Positions 1 through 9,496 of a stretch of 14,778 nt of DNA are shown here, one piece after another (position 1 is the first letter of the stretch; every line of letters begins with the position of its first letter). Under the pieces are notes generated by a model that saw only the letters and a program-made list of their open reading frames with translations, made no database searches and was not told where the DNA came from. The stretch comes from Terana coerulea (lineage: Eukaryota > Basidiomycota > Agaricomycetes > Polyporales > Phanerochaetaceae): NCBI GenBank assembly GCA_024811115.1, contig JAKOGH010000895.1, positions 1-14,778 of the forward strand, read 5' to 3'. The position numbers and the translations under genes were made by a program.

Positions 1-483
1 TCGTCCGGCTCTCTAGCGTGCACAGCTGCTTACTGTTGACTAATAAGGCCGTACCGCCTTTGAACACAAATCGCTCGCTCAACCACGCTGTTCTCTCGAA
101 GTCTCATAGTCTGCTGCCCCATTATGCATTACCTCTCGGATCCTCGCAACGCTCAAGCGCATCCCTATGCTTCACCTCCATTCCCGCTACCCGCTGGACT
201 TGACTTGGAGTTGATATCGACCCAGCACACTCAAGGAGCGGGGTCACGATGAAAATGGACTTTCGCTGTGCTCTGGCAGGCCCTGGTGAGTAAATGTTGT
301 CATCTAACCCCTGTGTTTGTAATGACACGAAACGAATAAATTAGAATTCGTTTCAAGGACAATTTTCTGTGGTCTCAAGAAGAAATTAGCGGAGGGAGAC
401 GATTTGTGGTCGTGGATACAGGTGCGTATACTTGCTTGCCCACGGGAAAGAATGCTGAAGGTGTCTTGGCGTTGTAGTAGGGT
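1..483 (+). repeat. tandem duplication, copy 1
   Basis: First copy of a direct repeat with a period of about 525 bp; it may continue past the window edge. Within it lies a gene-like arrangement: an ATG at 249, a possible first exon to 285 ending at a strong donor (GTGAGT), a possible second exon 390-421 preceded by TTAG and followed by a good donor (GTGCGT), and a TTGTAG at 472-477. Joined, the two blocks keep one frame (23 codons). I do not recognise the peptide. The blocks next to the splice-like sites are better conserved between copies than the sequence between them. It could be the 5' end of a lineage-specific gene or of an unclassified repeat family. Confidence 0.75.
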
Positions 484-525
484 TTCCATTCCACCGCGTC
501 CCTCGTTTTGTCGGGATTTCACTCC

Positions 526-1012
526 TCGTCCGGCTCTCTCTAGCGCGCAGCTGCTTATTGTTGACTAATAAGGCCGGGCTGCCTTTGAACGCAACTCGCT
601 CGCTTAACCACGCTGTTCTCTCGAAGTCTCGTAGTCTGCTGCCCCATTATGCATTACCTCTCCGATCCTCGCAACGCTCAAGCGCATCCCTATACTTCAT
701 CTCCATTCCCCGCCACCCGCTGGACTTGACTTGGAGTCAATATCGACTCAGTACACTCAAGGAGCGGGGTCACGATGAAAATAGACTTTCGCTGTGCTCT
801 GGCAGGCCCTGGTGAGTACATGTTGTCATCTAACCCTGTATTTGTAATGGCATGAAACAAAGAAATTACAATGCGCTCCTACGACAAGATGCTGTGGTTT
901 TGAGAAGTAATTAGCGGAGGTAGACGAGCTGTGGTCGTGGGATACAGGTGCGTATTTTTGCTTGCCCACGGGAAAGAATGCTGAAGGTGTCTTGGTGTTC
1001 TTGTAGGGTTCT
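526..1012 (+). repeat. tandem duplication, copy 2
   Basis: Second copy, in the same orientation as 1-483, starting with the same sequence (TCGTCCGGCTCTCT). By eye most positions match; differences are mainly substitutions with a few short indels. The exon-like blocks recur at 775-811 and 915-947, again with donors GTGAGT and GTGCGT. The second block has one extra G relative to copy 1 (near 938-941), which shifts its frame, so copy 2 could not encode the same peptide if these are exons. Similarity fades after about 1012. Confidence 0.75.
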
Positions 1013-1891
1013 GCCCTGAGCCGAGGTACGGGAAGATGCCCTCGCCCTCCTACACCTGGGGCCGCAGAACGAAGACGACCCCATTCCAGGGATGAACGCA
1101 CATATTGCCTAAGCTTCTCCCTACGCATTACAGCCGTCGATAAGCAAATCGGCCATCACGTTATGAGAAGACAAGCATCCCCATCCCTCGCTACCTGCAT
1201 GTGTACACTGTGCCGAAGAGGGACGTCTTCGATACAGTTGCAAGAGGCCACTGACCAGGTGCCGTCTCTTGGTCGCGGGGCCGTTGTGGTCGGCATCGCT
1301 TTGAAGTGTGCGGACACAGCCATGAGGTACTCACTTCAATCCGTTCTACCCTCTTCCTTGGCAGATGCTGACGCGGTTGACCGGAACAGCAGTGACCCCG
1401 CTCACTGTCTTTGCGCTTAGGAGGTCTGGTTGTACTATGCAATGATCAAGCTCTTCACGAATCACGACCACGCCTCGGTCCTCAGTATTCCATACTAGAC
1501 AAACACGACCAGCACCCTCGAATACTCTGTGACCCGCGTCGCCTGTGTCACACGTGTCGTCGTGTAACATTTCAAGACCGGCATGATTTGGAGGAAGCTC
1601 GACTTCGAGAATGCCTGGTGTTGGGTCGGACGATTCGCGCCTTAAACACACGATGACTCGGCGCTTGCATCTACGGGTAGCGAAACTCAATTGCCAGTGA
1701 TAAAGTTGTCTTGCAGCTGTAGGCCCCATACGTGTGTCTCATTTGTGCAGTGATAGTTGTACAATACGTTCAGGAATAAAAGACGGCCAAACTTCAGTTA
1801 CAATTTGAAGGTACCCTCGCACGACGCGGTGTCAGGATCAGCATTAGCTCAGCCATACTCGTACCAAGCGCAAAGGAGTCCGCCTGTCGTC
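1013..1891. other. unassigned stretch
   Basis: No recognisable gene. The longest open frame is about 127 codons on the minus strand (1346-1729). Its product matches no family I know, is rich in Arg, Val and Asp, and the opposite strand is also open for about 80 codons, so I treat it as chance. The last ~150 bases lie just past the stop codon of the TPR-CHAT gene and should hold its 3' UTR; I see no AATAAA on the minus strand there. Confidence 0.4.
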
Positions 1892-2562
1892 TCATGCGCC
1901 TATGTGTACGTAGTTCGCCCATCTTTCCAGCGCATCTTCTGCCTTCGCCTTACCCAACTTCTTCCTCAGCTTCTGCGTCGCGATATTCAGCGCCCTCGCC
2001 GCTCGCTTATGTCCCACCTCCAACGGGTAATCTGGGTGTGGCTCGGCCAGCATCTCCTTGTAGAAGAACTTCACAAGATCAGGCCCGTCTTCGTCCTTCA
2101 TCTGCCACATCGTTCCGACGACGCTCCGGAAGCCTGCGAACTGCATCGCTGCCGCGAGGTGGAGCGCTTCTTCGGACGCACTTCCCTCGGTCTGCTCCGC
2201 GGTATGGCACGCCGAAAGAAATACGAACTCAGCGTTAGGGATGTGGGATTGGATGATGCGGAGTAAAGTGAGTGCTTCTCCGTCGCGCAGCCTGAAGGCT
2301 GACTGAAATGGCTCCTTAGGAACGAGGCGTCCATGGCAAGCGAAGTGTGCCCAGTTTGCGTCCCGAAGCTCTTCAACCACTCGCTCAACCGTCGCATCGC
2401 TATCTTTGATTACGGTCATTGCTATCCTTGTTTGGAAGCTCTGTAAACTGGACAGCTCCCGATTTGCTTCGCGCAGCGAGTCGTCGGTCTGCGCAACAAC
2501 GAGTGCTTTTGACGGAAGTCCTTCAGCGGCGTGCAGCGCATCAGAACGGGCCTCAATGAGGG
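1892..2562 (-). CDS. CHAT caspase-like domain, C-terminal segment
   Basis: Continuous frame beginning ALIEARSD (~2562) and ending NYVHIGA before TGA at 1892-1894. It contains the catalytic pair expected for CHAT peptidases: HFACHG (His codon 2333-2335) and FLSACHTAE (Cys codon 2207-2209). FRSVVGTMWQM (~2110) and the C-terminal ERWANYVHIG also fit the family. An internal ATG at 2419 begins the longest ATG-initiated frame, but homologous sequence runs upstream of it, so it is not the natural start. The conserved His and Cys imply the ancestral protein was a competent cysteine peptidase. Confidence 0.8.
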
Positions 2563-2666
2563 CCGGTGAGCGTCGGGGTGTACGACGAAATGTAGAAGTC
2601 GGATAGGTACTTTTGGAGCGGGTCCCTCGTGTCTCGGGAGTTGGTCCCGCCGCATGCAGCGGTAGG

Positions 2667-3389
2667 CTACAGAGAACAGACGTTAGGGCACCACCATATT
2701 CGCCCTCGTTCAGGGATATTCATGTCCCGCAGTTTTGCCACGACTGGGCCAACCAATAAATCCCAAAGCATTTCCAAGCCAGCCTGTAGTTTTCCGCGAT
2801 AGGTTTTAGGTGTTCTTCCCAGACCTCCACTCCTCCGATGCTCCCGGAGGCTGTTGGATAGGCCTTTCATGTCCTCGTAGAAGCTGTTGGATAGACGAAC
2901 GCGGGCTGGGGCGGAGCCATGTAGGATAATCAAGGCATCGGAATGATACTTGCTATGATTGACGATGATGATGGGACCTTCGACTGCTGCCTGTTGGAGG
3001 GTGTCAAAATGCGGCAACTTCAGGAAGGCTCCGAACCCAGGGATACATCGAATCTGTGCCGCAAGATCCTCGAAATTCTTCGACAGCTCTTCCTTCTTTC
3101 TCAGCATAGCGCCAAATAGATCTTCACGTGCACCGTATGCAGCGGCGATTATGTCAGTCTGCCCAACACGAGTGGTGTTGTTAAATGGACTTGACGAGGT
3201 TGTGAGTTCCGTGAGCCGCCTGGCAGTATCTTCAAAGTCTTGACGTAACTTCCTGTGTTCCGCGCCAAGACGGTCAAGTGGGGACCTGGTACGCCGCACC
3301 TGGGACCATAGAATTGCTCTGCCTTGCTCGAGCATTACTACGGCAGCAGGCAAGTCTTCCGACTCAATTCCATAGGACACGCCGTCCAA
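2667..3389 (-). CDS. linker and start of CHAT region of the TPR-CHAT protein
   Basis: Open frame reading DGVSYGIESEDLPAAV, then LEQGRAILWSQ, a charged helical stretch (~3300-3060), IRCIPGFGAFL (~3040), the strand-like GPIIIVNHSKYHSDALI (~2980-2930), and RIWWCPN (~2690). These are landmarks of the N-terminal half of the CHAT domain in fungal homologues (typical WWCPT followed by a leucine-rich, His-containing strand). The listed start is only where the open frame begins: the protein continues from the TPR array through a frame break at ~3393, and onward through another at ~2685. Confidence 0.75.
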   Translation of the reverse strand: MDGVSYGIESEDLPAAVVMLEQGRAILWSQVRRTRSPLDRLGAEHRKLRQDFEDTARRLTELTTSSSPFNNTTRVGQTDIIAAAYGAREDLFGAMLRKKEELSKNFEDLAAQIRCIPGFGAFLKLPHFDTLQQAAVEGPIIIVNHSKYHSDALIILHGSAPARVRLSNSFYEDMKGLSNSLREHRRSGGLGRTPKTYRGKLQAGLEMLWDLLVGPVVAKLRDMNIPERGRIWWCPNVCSL

Positions 3390-3599
3390 GGGAATTGCAC
3401 TGTATTCTGAATTACCTCGTGCTGCATTTCAAGAGTGGGAAGTGTGATCAATGTCGGTTCTAGTAGTTCAACAAATTTCCGATACGCTTTGAGCGTCGAA
3501 GGATGCCCCTCCCTTCGTGCGATGCGTGCCCAGTGTGAAGCGCCACGAAGCTGTTCGGAGATCGGGCCAGAGTGAAAGCGGTCAGTGGCACAGGCTTCA

Positions 3600-5083
3600 A
3601 GCAGTACTAAACACTCTCCCAGACAGGCCTTGCGCTCTGAGTCGTTTGACAAATGCTGATACAAGACGTGGAGACCGAGCGCAAGACTGATGAGGGAGTG
3701 GTGCCGGTTGGGGTGCCCAGAAGGACTCAAGGCAAGGGCCTCGCGGTGCAATGCAATCGACTCCACGAGATCAGGCTTCTGACCTAGGTGCTGAAAGCGG
3801 ATCTGCAGCGCAATCGCTAGGTCGCCGAGGGAGCTGGGCCGGAGAGGGTGCCCTGGGGGATGTAAGGCAAGGGACTCGCGGTGCAACGCGATCGACTCCT
3901 CGAGATCGGGCTTCTGACCCTGGTGCTCAAAGCGGACCCAGAGTGAATTGGCTAGGTTGCTGAGGGAGTAATGCCGGTCAGGGTGTCCAGAAGGACGCGA
4001 GGCAAGGGCCTGGCGTTCCAACGTGATTGATTCCTCGAGATTGGGCTTCTGGCCTTGCTGCTCAAAGCGGGTCCGCAGCGCAATGGCCAGATTGCCAAGA
4101 GAGTAGTGCCGGTCAGGATGCCCAGAACGGCGCAAGGCGAGGGCCTCACGCTCTAACGTGATCGATTCCTCAAGATCGGGCGTCTGGCCCAGTTGCTGAA
4201 AGCGGATCCGCAGCGCATTGGCTAGGTTGCCGAGGCAGCTGGGCCGGAGAGGGTGCTCAGAAGGACGTAATGCAAGGGCCTCACGCTGCGATGTAATTGA
4301 TTCCTCGAGATCGGACTTCTGACCCAGGTGCTGAAAGCGGATCTGCAGTGTATTGGCTATGTTTCCGAGGGAGATGTGTCGGGCAGGGTGCCCAGAAGGA
4401 CACAGGGTAAGGGCCTCACGCTCCAACACGATCGATTCCTCGAGGTCAGGTGTTTGACCTAGCTGCTGAAAGCGGGTCTGCAACGCATTAGCTAGGTTGC
4501 CAATGGAGCTATGCCGGAGAGGGTGCCCAGAAGGACGCAAGGCAAGGGCTTCGCGCTGCAATGCGATCGATTCTTCTAGGTCGGGCTTCTGACCAAGCTG
4601 CATAAAGCGGGTTTGCAGCGCGCCGGCCAGGTTGCCGAGGGATATGTGCTGGTCAGGATGTCCTGAAGGATGCAAGGCAAGAGCCTCGCGCTGCAGCGTG
4701 ATCAATTGTTCAAGATCGGACTTCTGACCCAGCTGCTCAAAGCGGGTCCGCAGCGCATTGGCCAGATTTCCGAGGGAGATGTGCCGGTAAGGGTGCCCAC
4801 AAGGACGCAAGGCAAGAACCTCGCGCTGCAACGTGATTGATTCTTCGAGATCAGGTCTATGACCCAGTTGCTCAAAGCGCGTCTGCAGCGCATTGGCTAA
4901 GTTACCGAGGAAGATGTGCCGGGCAGGGTGCCCAGAAGAACACAAAGCAAGAGCATCGCGCTGCAACGCCATTGAATCCTCGAGATCTGGCCCCTGACCG
5001 AGCTGCTGAAAGCTGCTCTGCAGCGCAGTGGCCAGGTTGCCGAGGGAGATGTGCCGGCTAGGGTGCCCAGGAGGACGCAATGC
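3600..5083 (-). repeat. tandem array of 45-residue TPR-like units (135 bp)
   Basis: About ten full units plus one decayed terminal unit, each 45 residues and beginning with a (P/S)SGHP-type motif, with one more unit upstream of the 199-bp insertion. Conserved core: GHP..H.SLGNLANAL, then (R/Q)F.QLGQ, then DLEESI.L.RE. The alternation of small and hydrophobic residues fits paired antiparallel helices of TPR or Sel1-like solenoids. The period is visible in DNA as recurrent GGTGCCCAGAAGGA blocks about 135 bp apart on the plus strand. Such arrays give extended protein-binding surfaces and change length by unequal recombination. The last unit (~3720-3590) loses the consensus and leads into the linker. 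Confidence 0.9.
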
Positions 5084-5281
5084 AAGGACTGTTGAATTTA
5101 TTGGTTGAGTTGTCGAGCTTGAACTCACGGGCGCCTTGTGCGCTCTCTGTTTACTCTTATTTACATCGGATTTATCGGATGTGACTCACTAGACTACATA
5201 GCGACTCGAAATGTAATGTGAACGCTCGCGCGTTTGCCTTCCCGCCGCCGACGTTCCCACCCGCGCGACCCCTTGTTTTGA
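5083..5281 (-). other. 199-bp segment flanked by a 7-bp direct repeat (insertion or intron)
   Basis: Bounded by GTCCTTG on the minus strand at 5288-5282 and again at 5089-5083. Removing the segment with one repeat copy restores an exact 45-residue TPR period in one frame (QREVLALRPPGHP). It has no obvious terminal inverted repeats or poly(A). Its minus-strand 3' end looks like an intron acceptor (CTCAACC then ATTCAACAG). A plain GT-AG excision at the repeat (5288 to 5089, 200 nt) would leave the frame one base off. A small transposable element or an introner-like intron gain are both possible. Confidence 0.55.
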
Positions 5282-5738
5282 CAAGGACCTCGCGCTGCAA
5301 CGCGATTGACTCCTCGAGATCGGGAATCTGACCTAGCTGCTGAAAGCGGGTTCGCAGGGCATTGGCTAGGTTGTTGAGGGAGTACTGCCGGTCAGGGTGC
5401 CCGGAAGGACGCAAGCCAAGGGCCTGTTGGTAAAATATGATGGATTCTTCACAATCCTTGATATCACCAGACAGTTCAAAATGACAGTAACATGCACGAG
5501 CAAGGCGATGGAAGACGACTGATCTGTCTGGGGATTGCGGTTTGACGGGAATTGTGAGAAAGGCTCGATAATACCCAACGGCCTCGTCAAGGTCGGATGG
5601 AATAGCGGTGGCCAGAAATCGGTCATGAAGTGTATCGGCCAGATTGAACAAGCACGTAGGGTACCCTTCATCCTGCGGATCGCATGACGCGAATACCCGT
5701 CGGCGCTGCTCGACGGTGTTCTCGTTCTCGTCTACCAT
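5172..5738 (-). CDS. N-terminal segment of the TPR-CHAT protein
   Basis: Open from the ATG at 5738. It begins MVDENEN and carries an opening typical of fungal TPR-CHAT proteins (FASCDPQDEGYPTCLFNLAD), then diverged TPR-like helices and one full 45-residue unit starting PSGHPDRQYSL (~5410). The unit ends QREVLV at ~5280, after which the frame reads ~35 unrelated residues to a stop at 5172. The next TPR unit resumes at ~5089 in another frame. A phase-compatible intron is possible (donor GTGGGA at 5260, acceptor CAACAG ending at 5089, 172 nt, candidate branch site CTCAAC); it would add nine residues relative to the repeat pattern. Confidence 0.6.
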   Translation of the reverse strand: MVDENENTVEQRRRVFASCDPQDEGYPTCLFNLADTLHDRFLATAIPSDLDEAVGYYRAFLTIPVKPQSPDRSVVFHRLARACYCHFELSGDIKDCEESIIFYQQALGLRPSGHPDRQYSLNNLANALRTRFQQLGQIPDLEESIALQREVLVKTRGRAGGNVGGGKANARAFTLHFESLCSLVSHIR

Positions 5739-6299
5739 CGGAAGCAAACCAGACTGGGCCTGCGCGTCCGTAGTTATGTAAGCTATGTCATAGTTTCAGC
5801 ACAAGCAGTCTCTAGCTGATTAGTTCCTCAGACACACCTCGCGATCCTCCCGTGCGACTAATTGCGGTGTTTGGTTTGCCTCGTCGCTGAACCCTTCACT
5901 CGCGCCGACGAGGTATGTGAATGTCCTGCTCCGAAGCGACTTAACGCAACCTAAAGAGAACTTTCAGTATTGGCAAATGGAACTACGGCACAACGTACGC
6001 CGAGTATGGACTCAAGACTGGATGAATCACTGCTCGGTAAGAATGGAGATAGTCAAACACTAGTCAGATATAAAACGGAAGGGACTGTATTGAGCAGTAC
6101 ATACCGACGAGAGCAGTTACCAAAAGTCAAGGAACGCCTTTGTTTGTGGTGTTCCAGAAAGGAAACACATCAACGAGCTAACGGCTGCGTGAAGGGACAT
6201 ATATCAGTAATGGCCGACGACACAGCAACTACTTATATATACGGACTTGTACCCTTATCAGTAGCCTAAAGCCCCTACACCGAAGTCAGTCAGCGAGCG
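5739..6299. other. intergenic region upstream of TPR-CHAT gene
   Basis: No gene recognised. On the minus strand it should hold the promoter and perhaps an upstream exon of the TPR-CHAT gene. A plus-strand open frame of 99 codons (5970-6269) begins with TTG, has no family resemblance and is probably chance. The 10-mer GAAGGGACTG at 6078-6087 recurs at 9503-9512, just past the LINE poly(A) tail, and may be the 5' target-site copy. Confidence 0.35.
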
Positions 6300-7259
6300 A
6301 GCCTATGGATTGCGTTGAGATGGTTGACTTGAACGTGGAGTGTACCAGCTGTGGAGGGAGCGAGCCACACCCGACACAGCCGCCGTTCAAAATTGCATCT
6401 GGGTGGCAGGTGCTGCGCGGAAGCGCGGCAAACTAGTGATGACAAATCTCGACCGCCGGTACGCGAGTGGGCCGGTAAGGAGATCAACATCAAACCTAAA
6501 CCTTTCATGAGATACCTCGGGTTCATGCTGGACCCGAAACTCGTGGAAGCATCACATAGAGTTTTACTGCAACAAAGGAGTAAGCACCATCGCGGCGCTC
6601 GGAATGCTTGGCACCTCTGAGCGAGGGCTATCGCCCATCCATAAACGGAGATTATACATCTCCAACGTTGTCCCTGTAATCCTGTACAGAGCGCAGTTAT
6701 GGTGGTCCTCGCATGCGGAGTAACCACAAAATCTACGAGGCGATTCAGAGGGTTCAGAACGTAGCAATACGATGGATCACTGGCGCCTTCAAAACCACCC
6801 CCGTGGGAGGGATGGGAATGTTTGCGGACTGCTTCCCATTAAGCAGCTTGTAACCAAACAAATGAAGAAAGCGTGCATCCGTGCACGCACACTTCCAGAA
6901 AGCCACCCTATCCTCGCATACGTGAGCGAGAAAAGTGGTCAACGAGAAAGCGGTCTGGGCCACGCTCCATGCAGGACGCGTGAGGCCAACCACTAAAAAA
7001 AGCTAAGAAGCGTTTCAAGCAAACACCCATTGATCATATCGGAGACTCTGGAACTCTCGCATGAGGATAGATTGCCGCTCTCTGATCAGAGCATGCCAGG
7101 CAATCGCATCTGGGATCTCAAAGATCAAAACAATCCGGTCACTATGGACGGACCCGATGACACCATCGTTCAGATCTACGGCCTGACCGGGCGTGAACTG
7201 GCATGGCAGACAGCCCAGGCTCATCCCTGAAGGGTGCCCCAGGGTTTAGTGAATGGTAT

Positions 7260-7900
7260 GAGCTGTTTGCAGAACTACAAATGCAAGCAGCCGCCAAGGA
7301 TGACAACATGATCCTGTTCACGGACGGATCAATGCTGAAAGACAAGGCGACGGGCGTACCCTCCACCGAGCGGCGTACCGGCTACTTGACTTAAAAGGGA
7401 AGCACCACCCGGCCCCACACGACGCCGACGTCCTAGCACAGCACAAGATGGCCCTGCGGCCAGGTGACTGTGTTTGACGGCCGAAATGCAAGCCCTATAT
7501 CGGGGCATCCTTCGCGCTGTGAAGGAGTCAGATGATGACTTCTATCAGGCTATCAAATCAGGGGAGCTAGACTACCACGCGTGGGCTAAACTCCCTGAGA
7601 ATAAAGAGAAACCATACGATACCCCTCGAGTATCGCAGAGGGTTACAAGTATGAATCTCTTACCATATTTGTGGACAACAGGGCGGCAGGCATTGCCATC
7701 CTGAAAGCTAAAAATGACTCCAGTCAAATGGAGTCGATTGGCGCATGCAAAGCGCTACGGGAATGGCTCGATCGAGCCGGTTCCCAACACGCCGACTTAC
7801 AGTTGTGTGGCAGCCGTCCCATTTTCATATGGAACATGTCACCGACTTGCACTCCGAGGCTGATGCGGTCGACAACCTCGCTAAAGAGGGAGCCGGAATG
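7260..7900 (+). pseudogene. RNase H domain of the LINE, frameshifted
   Basis: All four acidic positions expected for RNase H can be found, in changing frames: Asp in LFTDGSML (7323-7325), Glu in TAEMQAL (7483-7485), Asp in VDNRAAG (7674-7676) and Asp in SEADAVDNLAKEG (7862-7864). These line up with the D-E-D-D metal-binding set. The reading frame changes at least three times (between ~7390 and 7474, near 7660, and near 7800), so no active enzyme can be made. Confidence 0.7.
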
Positions 7901-9471
7901 AATCAGCCCACATATACGTCACAATCAGTGGCGAAGCAAAGGCTCTCCCAGCATGCCATACTAAGCTGGAAGGCCAAGATGAAAAACATCAAGTACCGAG
8001 GAGCAATCTCTTGGTCGAGAAGGACGAGCATGCTCTCTTCTCAAACATGCCCAAGCGCCACTGGGGCGCTGAGGAACTTCGAACAAAACGAAGTTCTACT
8101 CGAGATTAACGCGCTTCATCACGGCCACTTCCCTCACGGGAGTTCCGAATGAAGCACGGCAAGTGGGAAACCGACAGTGATGGTGTGAGCAAATGGGAGC
8201 CCAAACCCGGGCCGCTGTATTGCCCATGCGACACTGATCACCCGAAGTTTGAGATACGACGGCACATCCTCTACGAGTGCCCGTTCTGGATCAGACTTCA
8301 CAAACCTCCTCGGGTTGTACCGAGCAGGAACGACTTAGAGTTGATTGCTGCAGGAAGCAGCTTCACTTGCAAAATAAGGAGAACCGCCTAGACATGGCGG
8401 ACATCGCCATATTCCTATACCTCAATCCGTTGGTTGCAACGTTTGAGTGGGGCGACCTCATACAGGACGCCATTGATCGGCACGGAGACATCCGCACAGG
8501 TGTCTGGTGGCGAAACATTGACTCTTGGGACCGCGAGGATGAGTTCATCCGACAGGTAACAATTGAGCGCAAACAGCGCTTCTGGGTGGCGGCCACGGCG
8601 GCGAACGGTGGAAAGGCTACCATCAAAACCTTCGGCTGGCATGAATTTGTCACGTTCGAAGAAGGGAGAGGAGCCTGGAGCAAGAGTCAACAAACACCCC
8701 CTCCGCTTCTATTCGGAGAAGGAGGGAAGTGTTATCCAGCACGCTGCGCGGCAGTGGGCATCTGATCATCCGGATGACCTCCTTCCACTTGCCTCACAAG
8801 TGGCTGCGCACAATCATATTGACGGCGGATCAGCACGTCGTCAAAAGAAGTTCTACCTCCCCCAACATGGGTCGGAAGACAAGTGGATAAGGAGAGAGAC
8901 AAGGACGAAATCTCGTCGCAAACACAAAGATAATATTGACGTGTCACACAGCCTCAGGGCATGTACACGGACATCATGGGAAGGGAGGTCTTCTCCCACT
9001 ACCTAAAGCACGCGCTCAAGGCGAACCAGGAAAAGTACCGGAAGGCTAAAGAGGCAGAAGGACCCGGCCCGTAGCGCGACCGCTCGAGACCACCTGTACC
9101 GGCCTTTGGCTGGGTGCAAACTCGTGTCGTGTCTGTGCAATCGAAATTCTCACCTTAGCTTCCATCGGGCCGGCGCGCATCTGCATTATCACTTGTGTGG
9201 CGACGTGCTTTGCGCTTATCGCGCTGCGCGCTTTCTTGCCGGAAGGCTCTGTGAACTGGGGGTGACTCCTGCGGGGATCGGATGTCCGAAACTCGGGTCG
9301 ACTTCACGAAGCCGGAAGGGGAGTAATCCTCTTACTGCGACTGAGGAACTCGTGAAAGGCCTACCATTTTCTTAAACCGACTGAGTTGGTTCATTCAAAG
9401 CCGCGCCCGTGCCTAGGTTTCACATGTGTAGCATAGGGCATGTTCCCTGCACTTTAAATACAATTTGGAGT

Positions 9472-9496
9472 AAAAAAAAAAAAAAAAAAAAAAAAA
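9472..9496 (+). repeat. A25 tract, LINE poly(A) tail
   Basis: Uninterrupted run of 25 A residues, preceded by TTTGGAGT. It lies about 400 bp beyond the end of the LINE coding remnant in the same orientation, as expected for a reverse-transcribed poly(A) tail. Its purity suggests either a fairly recent insertion or slippage maintenance. Confidence 0.75.

Larger units (their letters stand above)
1892..5738 (-). pseudogene. TPR-CHAT domain protein, frame broken (gene or assembly)
   Basis: Large gene on the minus strand, about 1,200 residues if continuous. Order: N-terminal region with diverged helical repeats (5738 to ~5430), TPR-like array (~5430-3600), linker that includes the family-typical stretch EQGRAILWSQ (~3330), and a C-terminal CHAT domain (~2690-1892). 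CHAT proteins are caspase-like peptidases; the His (CHG, 2333-2335) and Cys (SACHT, 2207-2209) are present. In bacteria TPR-CHAT proteins act in protease-based immunity; in fungi many copies are known but their role is unproven. The first ATG in the open frame is at 5738; further upstream exons are possible. Frame breaks: ~3393, ~2685, ~2620-2645 and ~2565, each needing a one-base change, with family-like sequence on both sides. In addition a 199-bp segment at 5083-5281 shifts the frame unless spliced. No other in-frame stops interrupt it, so sequencing indels are a serious alternative to decay. Confidence 0.8.
6300..9496 (+). mobile_element. 5'-truncated, degenerate LINE (non-LTR retrotransposon) with RNase H
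   Basis: Pieces of one polyprotein appear in order in all three plus-strand frames, with stops and frameshifts between them. They are the region after the RT palm (RYLGFMLDPKL at ~6510-6543), then SPIHKRRLYISNVVPVIL (~6630-6685), VQNVAIRWITGAFKTTP (~6750-6803), an RNase H domain (~7300-7890), and a Cys/His segment (CPCDTDHPKFEIRRHILYEC, ~8220-8280). A C-terminal region follows, ending KANQEKYRKAKEAEGPGP and TAG at 9072-9074. About 400 bp of 3' UTR follows and then A25 (9472-9496). RNase H downstream of RT in a non-LTR element is typical of Tad-like and I-like fungal LINEs. The RT catalytic core is absent, so the copy is dead and 5'-truncated; the true 5' edge may be as far left as 6088. Confidence 0.8.

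Noticed and set aside
1346..1729. 127-codon minus-strand open frame
   Set aside because: No family resemblance, unremarkable composition, and the opposite strand is also open for about 80 codons; likely chance.
2666..2690. Intron acceptor (CTAAC, pyrimidine run, TGTAG) in the CHAT region
   Set aside because: The same bases encode the family-typical TSVLCSLPLHAA stretch after one base shift, so this is coding sequence, not intron.
3600..5083. CRISPR-like regular repeats
   Set aside because: The 135-bp period is coding sequence for 45-residue TPR units without unique spacers.
5970..6269. 99-codon plus-strand open frame containing MADDTAT, which resembles an RT catalytic YADD
   Set aside because: Begins with TTG, lacks the preceding RT motifs, and Met replaces Tyr; the resemblance is too short to count.
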